Source: Tubulanus polymorphus
Lineage: Eukaryota; Nemertea; Palaeonemertea; Tubulaniformes; Tubulanidae
Assembly (NCBI RefSeq): GCF_964204645.1
Contig: NC_134035.1
Coordinates: forward strand, 6,138,501 to 6,202,500
Reading direction: 5' to 3'
DNA length: 64,000 nt
A program made the position numbers and the translations under genes. Under the pieces are notes generated by a model that searched no databases, was not told the origin of the DNA, and saw only the letters and a list, made by a program, of their open reading frames with translations. Shown piece by piece: positions 26,201 through 38,700 of this stretch; positions within the stretch are counted from its first letter, which is position 1, and each line of letters opens with the position of its first letter.

Positions 26201-29200
26201 AAACAATGTCATTGCGTTTTTGCAAACTACCGCAAGTTGAACAACGACTAAATTTCAACAATTGATCATAACCATTTCGGCAGCCGTTATTCGACGCAAT
26301 ATTTCAGAAAATATCTCTGATGTTTGTGAACTTTGTTTTTGTTATTTAAGGCGCGAGTGCAAAGAGTTTACGTCGAGGGTCTTCAGCGCACAAAAGATGA
26401 CCTCGTCGCTAGAGAGGTGAAGGGTGTATTTTCGGCCAGTAGTTTCAGCGAGGTAAAAAACGAGTTCGACTTCAAAATTCACCGGGCTTAACTCGAATGT
26501 GAATCGTTTTTCTGCTATTTGAATTTTTTTTCAGGTAGTTGAAAAGGCGAATGAAGCTCGCTATAAACTTGAAAAATTGGGCATCTTTAAGAATATCAGT
26601 TTGACTATTGATACAAGTAAAGGTAGGTACTGTCAATAGCTGAAACCAGTCTCTGCTCCGGAGTAACTGCTCAGCATTCCAGTATCAGGCCACAACACAG
26701 GGGTGGGGGATTGTTATGGGTCCCTCTCCCGGAAGAATTCTCTCCTATGATTTTATTGCCACCCGATATCGGCCATCAGAAATAACATAATGCATCCTAT
26801 TATATCCATATGAGCTTCGTTGATCCGCGAGTAATAAGAGTAACATGAGAACCAATGTGGAACTGCGCGGGCGTGATGAGTACCGTGGTTCAATCCACCC
26901 GTGTGAAACTGCACATAGCACAACGAGAGCATTTATATAGGTTCTCGATTTCGATTTTTTTGGGGCAAAGGTGATAGGAGTAACATAAGACATTCTTACC
27001 ATAAAAAGGTCATAGTATTATCAATGTTTGACACATATCTTTCCCTGAAAGTGAAACTAGTGAATCAGTAATCAGTTAACTCGCCTCACTCGGACATGGC
27101 CAACTCGGACAAAAACAAAATCATTTTACTGACTTAGTAACATATTTTCCTATCCTTTACATGGGACCGATTTTTCCGGTCCCAGTTTTTCCGTATAGTG
27201 GTTAACTGTACAATGTCAATATATTGAACCGAACTGGTTTTTATTGTTGTGATGATTTCAGGAAGTGATGCCCGTGAAGATGGTTACGATGTTATATTCG
27301 AAGTGAATGAAAGCAGACGTATTACTGGTGGTATAAACACTCTTATTGGAAACAATGACGCTAGTCTGGTAAATGACTCTACATTCAGTCCTACAGTATT
27401 TCTGAAGTCGGCAATTTTCCTTATTATTCAAATGCAAATTTACTAAATATTTTGGGTGAAACCTTTTTAACCCAATTGGGATTTAAATGTGTTTGCTGCC
27501 CGTGATGAGACTTTGTCATTGTCGGTGTACTGGGCATTTTGCAGGGATCTCTTCATAATTGAGATAGCTTTGCGGGAAACCAGAAGAAATATCATTTATG
27601 GGGTACTTCAAGTTAGGGTCAAATCATATTTTATAGTTACATGTATTTCACAACATGCAATCTTTAAACTACATACCGCAAAATGAGATGAGATTTTAAA
27701 CAAATATGCAGCAGTCGTTAATGGCAAATGCAATTGCAGCATTATTCAACTGAATATGATCCATTAATGTGTAAGAAAATTATACAAATATTTTAGAATG
27801 AATAACTAACAATGTTGTGTCCTCCGTTTTTTTGTTTGTAGTTGTTCGCCCTGAAATTTCCGAATACGTTCGGACGAGCGGAACGCTTCAATATTGATTA
27901 TACTCACGGCACTAAACACAGCAGTGGATGTAACGTCAGTTTTATAAAACCATTCGAACTCAATCCAGATGCAAAGTAAGTTTGAACCCGAACCCGACAA
28001 CTCTTTTATCATAGACTTGGGCCCGGATCCCTGCTATGATATGAAATTGGGGAATTCAAAAAATTTGTAATTTTCTGTGTACTCAGCGCTGAAAATCAGT
28101 AGGCCTAAAAGCAAACCCGTGTTTATAGATACCAAAACAGGCCCGAATTCATCAATATGTAAATGTACCAAAAATGTACCAAAGGATTATGAAATTCATC
28201 AAGCTTCAGGCCTAAGCTTTACTGAAGTAGCCTTGCTGCGTTTACAGGCCTATTAGAATTATTTCGAACCGATTCACACTGTGTGTATCAATTGTTATAG
28301 TGTTTCAAGTATTTGTGATGTATTGAAAAATGTAAAATCTAACTTTTATCTGTTCAGACATACGTAAAGTAAAGTAAAGTTTGTAAAGTAAAGGTTGTAT
28401 GCTGTTTTTGATTGCTTATGCTGTACCTGATTTTACGTTCATGATTTTAAGTCTTATGTCTATTTCAACTTGACTTGGGAGGACATCGAATGGCCTCGCT
28501 CAGTCAGTTTTGGTGGTACATACCTGATATAGATCTTTAAAGGGCCAGAATGGGTTGGCAGTTGAACTAAAAGATTGATTTCTTTATTCAGCCTCTTTCA
28601 ATGAAGACGTCCTCTCAGGCCAAGTTGGAATGGACGTTAGCAATCAGTTATCGATGACTATATTGAATTACAAGGTGTTTATTTTCTCTATTTTCTTCGT
28701 AGGATATCAGCGAGTATTTATGAGTCGCACGGAGAGTATCCGTGGAGCGGTTTTAAAGAAACCGATCGAGGAATCAACTTCGATATCAGTGTAAATATAT
28801 CAATCGCATGGTACCGATAAATCCTCGACTGCAAGGGGAGGAATGTTAATTTGTTTTATTCCGTTTCAGTTTCCGTCAGCTCTTGGCTCGCACAATCTAA
28901 TGTGGGAGGGAGTTTGGAGAGAATTGAATCCGCTCGGTAAAACAACGGCGTTTGCGATCAGAGAACAATGCGGACATTCGCTGAAATCGTCGTTTAAACA
29001 TATATTCCAACGCGACGGTAGAGACAGTCGAATAATTCCAACTGACGGTTCATTATTACGATTGATACAGGTAAATAATAATCATCATACATCCTCCATC
29101 ATCCATCCATCCATCCTCCATCCATCCTCCATCTATCCTCCATACATCCTCCATACATCCTGTGTCTGTGTTAGAAATAAAAGAAGAAAAAGAATAGCTC

Positions 29201-32200
29201 TCACAAGGAGAACGAGTGCGATTAAAAACACTTGTGGTGGTACAGGGTTTACGGTCTTGGCAGGGGTAGTGAGGAAATGGATGTCCTGAAGGCTTCAGCA
29301 GAGGGTGGGAATGTGGCTTGGGCCGGGAGAGCATTCTACTGCACTATAGTTAAGGGGTAGAATGAGTATTGGTCACGGGTAGTGCGCACCTGCCTCAATC
29401 TTAATGGATGGCCTTGGCGTCGAAGGATGGGTTGCTCAATATAGGTTGGAAGTTGAACCGCTAGCGTGAGCCGTCTATTATGTTGATGACTTATCCAAAT
29501 GACGACTTACGCTTATCAAACTGTATTGGAAATACAGTAGTAAAATACAAATTTGGATTAAAAAATATTGACGACTTAAATGACTTTGTAGTTTTACAAT
29601 CAGGAGGTGCGCGATACTAATTGTCAAATTCATCAGAAATAATGACTATTGATGAAACGGTCTTGTAATGATAATATAGAAAATCCCACACTCTGAGTTA
29701 TCTTCAGGGTTACTGCATTCCTGAAGATGACTATTAGATTATAGACTATGAGATTATAGTCAGTCGAAATGTCGAAAATTTATCAACAAAAGAAAATTTT
29801 TTGGCACTTGTTTTTCTTTTCTGAGTGCGGAATTTTCTCCATCATTAAAAATAAGATTGGTGATGGCCATTTTGAAGTTATTTAGAATACCAATGTGTAT
29901 ATGACTGTGGACTTCACCCGGAGGTATTTCACTTCGTAATTTCCATGGCAAAATGTGTCCTTGAAATCTACTGAATTTTTTTAGTACAAACCTATAGCTT
30001 TTACTGTATGAGATTGTACTTAAAGCATATGAATATCTCAGCAGGAAATATAGATCAACGTTTTGCTAAATGAATGGAATTTACGCAAGTTTTTAATTTG
30101 AGCTTTTGTTGTATTTCGCTTTCATATTTATTCCTTTAAGTAATAACACACTGTGGGGGGTAAGGTATATTCTTCTGTTCCAAGTATTACTTTTGCACTA
30201 CATTCCATTGATTTTTTCGAGGAATCGAGTAAAAAGTTATTTTGCTTCGAATAGAATAATAGTCGATATGGTTCAGTTCAGTCAATTGGAAAGGTTTCGC
30301 TCATTTATAGATAATTTGATCATAAATTTCATTAAAGTACAATTTATCGTAGGGTTGAAAGCTGGTGAAAATATGCTTTACTTTTTGATCGGCGGAAGAA
30401 CTGATTTAAATCGAATCCTTTCAATTCGTGATTTTCAATTTTGTACCACCTGCATAGATATTGGGATATACTGGAGTCTGCTCCAGCCCCACCTAGGTTT
30501 TTCTTTTGTGTTGAAGGATTCTTTTGGTATGGGTATATGGTAGCGCATCCGCAGTTTGTTTCGAGATCGCATCCAAGATGGCTGACTGTTAGCCATCTGG
30601 GATCTTATCCCAAGAACTCCGAGGCATCTTGTCATATTTTTATACAATTCAGAGTATTTTTGTTTAATTGTGAATTTTTGGGGTTTTTTTGGGAGTAGAA
30701 AGTCTTGTTGCAGAGAAATGGTTTTTTGCCTTTTCAGTTTTCAAGACTGTTGAATTGAAAAAAGCAAAAAATCAGAATAATTGATGTCTTCAGCCACAAT
30801 AACTTATTCATTATGTGATCATCAGCTTATCTAATGGGATTTAAATGTTGAAAGTATCAAAAGAAGATCAAATGTTGAATTAGATTAATTTAATTAAACT
30901 CAAGTTTCAAAGGATTTCATGATAAAATCCTTTTAGAATGGTGACCATCTTGAAGATGGTGGCCATATTGGAGATTATTTAGTTGACACCATATCTGATT
31001 TTTTCAGCTGGTCAATCTCTATCATACCTGAAATTTTCAGGCTTGTTGCTAAAATGGCACAATTTTTTCACCAAACTGCCTGACTACAAGTAAATAATTT
31101 TACGATATGTATTGATTTATTCAGGAGTATGCCGGTTTGGGAGGAGATGTACAGTTTATCAAACATGAAGTTGAATGTCAATTTAATAAATCAATCAACG
31201 ACACGGTTAGTATGATTTATTACCTCTGAGTTAAACAATTATCATGGAAGTTAAACAGTTATCTCAAGTAAAACAGCTATCTCAAGAGGGAAACGGTTAT
31301 CTCAGAGTTAAACAGTTACGTATCTCAGAGTTAAACAGTTATCTCTGAGTTAAACGGTTATCTCTGAGTAATCTCTTTGTTTTAACAGTTATCTCAAGAG
31401 TTAAAAAGTTACCTCTGAGTTAAACAGTTATCTCTAGAGTTAAACAGTTATCTCTGAGTTAAACGGATATCTCTGAGTTAAACGGATATCTCGGAGTTAA
31501 ACGGTTATCTCTTGAGTTAAACAGTTATCTCTGAGTTAAACGGTTATCTCTGAGTTAAACTATAATATCAAGATTTAAACGATTATCTCCAAGTTATCTT
31601 TTTGTTTAAGCGGCTATCTCTGAGTTAACCCTTTCAGCGCTGACTAACTGATACCCTATAGTGCTGGAGATAATTTGAAATTTTTGATAAATTCCACACT
31701 AACGTGTTGAAGAGCGGGAATACTGCTATAGTGCATATACACCGTGGTGCGGTGACAGGTGCTGCCATTTTTCAATAGAGATAAAAACTAATTACTAATT
31801 ACATCAATACACTGCATTGCGGTGTACTAGCGGTGTACTAGCAAAATCCATCACCGATTTACACAGCGCACTGCCGTGTAGACGCACTGAAAGGGGTAAG
31901 CAATTATCTCTAGAGTTAAACATTTATCTCTGAGTTAAACGGTTGTCTCGATAGATTTTTGGCATCAAGGACGGCCAAAAAATCTGGATTAAATTATTTG
32001 ACTTTTAGTCAAAACAGATCCAAATAGAATATTATAAGTGTTATCATGATCGATTGATATTCTATATTATTCATGATTACATTCAACGTCCCATTTGGTT
32101 TAGGTATGATATCCCCCTTTTTTTCTCTTAAAAAAAAAAAGAAAAAAGCTTTAAACTGTAATCATGTTTGCATCACCACCGATTCCCAATCGGTGTTTAC

Positions 32201-35200
32201 TTAAGACTTTTTTAGTTCTTACTAACCAACGTAATCTCTTTTGTATTTACTCCCACTAGTTTTTTTCTCTAATTGTTTAGTTTTTTCTCCTATTTCATTT
32301 TATTTTCTTTTATTTATTTTCTTTTACTTTCTTATTTATTCGTTTTTCTATTTCATCTAGAATTTGCCTCAGCCGTGAACCTGTTTACTTCTTTGTTTGC
32401 TTATACTTATAGTTGAATTCTATTAGTTATCAAACAAACTTGCCTGTGCTACCACCCTTAATTTTAGTGGATTTAAAGATAAATTGCTCTAATTGAAGCC
32501 TAAATTCATAATTTTCAATGTTCACTTAGACCTGCAATAATGTGTTTAAAAAATGTTCTAAACAAGCGGATTACAGATATAGAGTCTTCTAGAAGCTACA
32601 ATCTTAACAACTTGATAGACGATGGACACCAAATAATAGATTCCACCTGTCCATACATAGATATTGATGAAATTGGCTCAACTTTTAACAACGAATCCAA
32701 ACTTAATGTTATTCAATACAACATTCACAGTGTCTATGATAAATTAGACGATTTAAAGATTCTTATTCAGAGTTGTAAAGATCAAAATTTCAATATTGAT
32801 ATAATACTTTTGTGTGAAACCTTTATTACGGACAAAGTGGTATCGTTGTGTGAAATTCCTGGCTACGTTATGGTAGAAAAACATAGACAATCCAAAACTC
32901 GCGTATGTAGGTCTGGTGGCGTATGTATCTATATCAACCAGAATATTTCCTATAATGTTAGGGACGATATTAGTATATTTAAAGAAGCTTATTTCGAGAG
33001 CTGCTTCATTGAGATTAACTGCCAAAATTCAAAGAATTTAATAATTGGTGAAATATATCGTGTGCCAGGCACTAGTGAAAAAACATTTCTAGAAGATTAT
33101 TCATTGTTACTAGATAAAATCTCTACTGAGAATAAATCAATATTAATAGGCATGGATCAGAATTTAGATTTTATTAACATTAACAAACATTATAACACTA
33201 ATAAATTTTGAATATGAATCACGGTCTTTTGCCAACAATAATAAAACCAACAAGAGTAACACCCACAACTGCAACCTTAATTGACAACATATATATTAGT
33301 CAAGACATCATGCCTGTTAAATCTGCCATAGGCCTTTCCTATCTATCAGATCATTTCCCATGTTTTTTATCTATCACTAAAGCTACTTGTAAAAATATGG
33401 AGTTAGGCAATATATACCATAGCAATTTCAACGAAGATAATGTTAACCTGATACGCCAAAGGCTTAGTCAGATTGATTGGAATAACCTTCATACTATGAA
33501 CTCTGAAAGCGCGTATAATTCATTTATCGATAGATTACACCATACCATTAATGAAATTTCACCCAAACAATTAAAAAAGACAAGAAAAATCAAAATTACC
33601 GAACCATGGATGACTAGAGGGTTATATAGATGTTCCAAAAAGTGTGATAGATTGTATAGAGCTTCTATAGGACTTGATAAAACCTCTATTAAATATCAGA
33701 ACTATGTTTTTTACCGAAATAAATATAATCAGATAAAACGTGCTGCTAAAAAATCCTACTATGCAAAACAAATTGAGTCATTTAAATGTGACAGCAGGAA
33801 ACTTTGGAATATCCTAAAATCATCAATGGGCAAATTCAATGATAAAAGTTCAATAACTAGTGATTCTATTATTTTCCAGGGGAAAACAGCTACTGACAAC
33901 GCTCATATAGCTAATTCCTTTAATACTTTCTTTAGTACAGTGGGTAAAAATTATGCAGACAAAATACCGCCTCCAAACAAATCCTTTGAATCATATTTAG
34001 GGACTCGTAATCAAAATTCCATTTTTTTAACACCAACAACAGCTGACGAAGTACTTAAACATATCAATTCACTTTCAAATAAATATAGTTCGGGTCACGA
34101 TGAGATAAGTAATAACTTGCTAAAACGTATTTCTATGGAAATTAGCCAACCCCTAACTATTGTATTCAATAAATCTATAATTGAAGGTCACTTTCCAGAC
34201 CAGATGAAAGTAGCTAAAGTAGTTCCATTACATAAGGGAGGTGACAAAACTCATATAACGAATTATAGGCCAATATCATTATTGCCAACGATATCTAAGA
34301 TTTTAGAAAAGATCATCCATGACAGACTTTACAATTTTCTCACTAAATACAATCTTTTATATTTAAGTCAATACAGATTTCGACACTCTTATTCAACTTG
34401 CCACGCAATAATGGAATTTCTGGGAAATTGTATCAAAGGATTAGATAACAAAGACAAAATCATTGGACTGTTTCTGGATTTATCGAAGGCATTCGATTCG
34501 TTGAATATAGACATTTTACTGTACAAACTTCAATATTACGGGATTCGTGGGGTCGCTTTTGACTGGTTCAAATCTTATTTGAAAAACCGCAAAATGTTTG
34601 TCATTTATAACAATACTTGTTCTGAAATCGATTCCATAGAATATGGAGTTCCTCAAGGTTCCGTCCTAGGACCACTTTTGTTTTTGATATATTCAAATGA
34701 TATTTGTCAAAATCTAAAATTTTGTAAGGGAATCCTTTTTGCCGACGACACAACACTTAGTATAACCGGAAAAAATTCGGATACTATCTCAACCCTTATG
34801 AAGAATGACTCCATAATAGTCACCGATTGGTTCAAGGCGAATAAATTGACCTTAAATATTGCAAAAACGGCCGGACTTTTTATTACACCCAAAGGTACAA
34901 ATGAAGACGATCCCTTACTAACTTTTGGTAACACCAACATTGCTTTTTTTCGCTCACATAAATTTTTAGGTCTCATTGTTGATAATAAATTCACATTTGA
35001 CGAACACATCAAAGCATTATGCTCTAAACTGAATAAGAATATTTTTTTACTGAGAAGTGTTAAAAAATTTATTGCCGAATTGGTGTAAACGTCTTCTTTA
35101 TTTCAGCTATATAAATACACACCTAACCTATTGCCTTTCCTTATGGGGACCACTTATATCCAAAAAACATTAGAAAACAATTAATAAACTGCAAAAGAAA

Positions 35201-35730
35201 GCTATCCGAGCATTAGATGGTGCCAAATTTAATACACCTACATCTCCCATTTTCCAGAAATATAGAATACTAAAATTCGAAGATATGATCACCTTAGAAC
35301 TTCTCAAACTGGTCCACGGAGTAATTAACACTGCTCTTCCACAGCCGATAATGAATTTATTTGATCAAAATTCATTTAATCATCAATACAATACTAGATC
35401 ACGGAATTTTCCCAGAATACAATTACATAAATCCCATATACTAAATTCATCTTTTCTTTGCAAAGCACCGTCATTGTGGCAGGCTCAATCGCACGTTATA
35501 AAATCCGCCCCATCAATTATTTCATTGAAAAGCAGGTTTAAAAAGCAAACATTTAGTACATATTGATCATAACGAAATACATTCCAGCATAAGGAATTGT
35601 TTTTTTCGATTCATCTATCTTCCATCTACTCAAATGACAATAAGAGGCTTTTTTACAGTAAATTATAATTATAATTACGGTTGTAATTATTATGATGATA
35701 ATTATAATTACTATTATTTTCATTATGATT

Positions 35731-35762
<32 letters not shown>

Positions 35763-38700
35763 ATTATTATTATTAACATTAGCATTATTATTATTATTAT
35801 TATTAGCATTACTATTGTTATCATTACCATCAATCTTCTTTTTTTCTCTAGGGGGCCTGAACATCCTAGTGATTGTACAGCCTCTAAGGCTCTGTTCAGG
35901 TCCCTCATCATCAATCTACTTATTTGTTATACATTTTATTTGTAATTATAATTGGTGATGAAATAAATTACATTACATTACATAGAGTTGAATGGTTATC
36001 TCTATAGAGTTAAATGGTTATCTCTGAGTTAAAGGATTACTTCTGGGTTAAACCGTTAATCTCCAGGGTTGAGCGGTTATCTCCGAGTTAAACGGTTATC
36101 TCTAGAGTTAAATGGTTATTTTCTAGTTAACCCTTTCAGTGAGTCTACACCGCAGTGCGGTGTATGAATCGGTAATGGATTTTGCTAGTTCACCGCAATG
36201 CGGTGTATTGATGTAATTAGTTTTTAGCTTTTATCTCTATACAAAGATGACAGCACACGTCAAACATAGTGAAATATTAGTACCTAACGATACACTGCGC
36301 CGCGGTGTAGACGCATTATAGTGCTATTCCCATTATTCAACACACTAGGGTGGAATTTTCCAAAATTACGTATCTCGGAGTTAAACATTTCTGAGTTTAA
36401 TGGTTATCTTTGAGTTAAAGGATTATTTCTGGGTTAAACGGTTAATCTCCAGGGTTGAGCAGTTATCTCCGAGTTAAACGGTTATCTCTAGAGTTAAATG
36501 GTTATTTTTTAGTTAAACGGTTATGTATATCAGAGTTAAACATTTCTGAGTTTAATGGTTATCTCTGAGTTAAACGGTTATCTCAGATTTGAACAGAACC
36601 TATACATGTATTTTGTAACTAGTTTCTGTTTTGTATCAATTTCAGACATTCCAACTGTCACTTGCTGGTGGAATGATGAAATCATTAAACCCGGAGAAAC
36701 AAACTCTTGTAAATGACCGATTTTTCCTCGGTGGACCAATGACGTTACGTGGATTTAATGTGAAGGGTGTCGGTCCACACTGCGACGGTAAGATATTGAT
36801 ATTCACATCTAGATGCCTTTTGAAGCCACGGGCACCATGTAGTTGGATATTTTAAACTTGATATCAAAACCCACAGTCCACAGCTCTGAGAATGATTGGA
36901 TAAGAATTACAGTGGAACCTCGTTCTAACGAACCGCTGGGGGAAAATAAAAAGTTCCTAATATCGGATAGTTCGTTAGATCCATTTCACATCATTGATGT
37001 ATGAAAAGAGAACACCCCTGGTTTGAAATACAAACCAACTGGATTCGTTGGAGTAGGCATACGTTTTAGTATAAATACTGACAGCTAATAAATCGCTTAT
37101 TGACAACTGTAAACTTTGAAATAAAATATAAATTTAAACCAAATTCAGATATGCTCCTGTTAACTTTGAGTGGCAAATACATGTGTTGGACACATGAGTC
37201 CCTCCCTGGGGATGCGATGGAACGAGATCAAGGAAATGAATGTAATAACGCTATGCCGGTAAAAACGTCAAAACAATTTTAAAACTTCAGAGCGTTTAGT
37301 CCCTTTTTCAATTTACAGATGGTCTCAATCGTTTTGCGAAGTACGTTTTCATTGTCACTGTAAACAGGCTGAAACAATGACCGACTACCGTAGTACAAAT
37401 TGTAGAAGCCGGTGACACATCATTAATCTGTATCACTAATCTAAGATAAATAAAGCAGCACTGTCTCTCGGTTTGAAACTGACAATAGATAAACAAGTGT
37501 GATTGATCGTGGCTTAGCGAATGTTAGAACCAATGAAAATATGTAATAAGACTCCAATGTACGGAAGAGCAATGCGGCCAACAACATTTTATTTTCAGTT
37601 TAAAAAGTCGACTTTTCGAGTTAGTAAGTCGACTTTTCGAGTTTAAAAAGTCGACCTTTCGACTTTAAAAAGTCAACTTTTCGAGTTAATAAGTCGACTT
37701 TTCGAGTTAGTCGACTTTTTGACTTTAAAAAGTCGACTTTTCGAGTTAAATAGTCGACTTTTCAACTTTAAAAAGTCAACTTTTCGAGTTAATAAGTCGA
37801 CTTTTCGAGTTAGTCGACTTTTTGACTTTAAAAAGTCGACTTTTCGAGTTAAATAGTCGACTTTTCAACTTTAAAAAGTCAACTTTTCGAGTTAGTAAGT
37901 CGACTTTTCGACTTAGTAAGTCGACTTTTCGAGTTTAAAAAGTCGACCTTTCGACTTTAAAAAGTCGACTTTTTGAGTTAATAAGTCGACTTTTCGAGTT
38001 AGTTAGTCGACTTTTTGACTTTAAAAAGTCGACTTTTCGAGTTAAATAGTCGACTTTTCGACTTAGTAAGTCGACTTTTCGACTTTAAAAAGTCGACTTT
38101 TCGAGTAAGTAAGTCGACTTTTCGAGTTATTAAGTTGACTTTTCGACTTTAAAAAGTCGACTTTTCGACTATCACTTTTTGGGACTCGTACAAAACCGTC
38201 GCGAGTCCTTATCACGACGGAATTATGTCGAAAAACGAGATATATAGCGATTTATCGACATAATTAAGTTGATACATCGCGTTAATGTCGTCTTATCGCA
38301 AAAACTTATCACGGTAAATCGTGATACGGATCACGACTTTAACTTATGTCGATGTACTGTATCTCGACATGACCGTACCATCGACATAATTATCACGAGT
38401 TAACCTTAAAATGCATGTCAATTTATTGAGACAATATCGCAAAAAGTCGACATCAATATCACGACATTGTAAAATTGATGAAGTATACTTATTCATATTG
38501 ATATATAGAGATTGCTGACCTAATTCCGGTTGATAGAACACTGAGGGATACCTCATCGAATTACAAGATACAGGGGGGTCTAAGGGCATTAAGGGCGTTC
38601 TCCCTTATTCCTACATTTAATTTCAAGCTAGTGTAATTTTTCAGCCCTTCATAGGCAAATACAAATGGTTACATTACATATTCAATTCAATTTTCCAGAT

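Larger units (their letters stand above)
31955..35982 (+). mobile_element. Non-LTR retrotransposon (CR1/Jockey-type LINE), broken, in SAMM50 intron 9
   Basis: A LINE insertion in the same orientation as SAMM50. It has an apurinic endonuclease part (32540-33208), a reverse transcriptase part (33208-35088) and a C-terminal part (about 35183-35566). It ends in a tail of the type AATTACATTACATTACAT, typical of short-unit 3' ends in this group. An ATT/ATA-rich tract sits between 35650 and 35835. Both flanks are the same minisatellite (unit GAGTTAAACGGTTATCTCT), so it inserted inside that array. The left edge at about 31955 is placed where the minisatellite stops. At least two frame breaks make it inactive. 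I cannot tell the exact clade by eye. Confidence 0.85.

Noticed and set aside
28843-29289. 148-codon open frame on the plus strand
   Set aside because: Its first half is SAMM50 exon 8 read through the donor at 29071; the rest is simple-repeat intron sequence, not a separate gene.
30106-30543. 145-codon open frame in SAMM50 intron 8
   Set aside because: AT-rich, hydrophobic by codon bias, no domain, no start or splice context; expected by chance in AT-rich DNA.
35553-35958. Ile/Asn-rich frames after the LINE
   Set aside because: Produced by the ATT/ATA microsatellite at 35650-35835.
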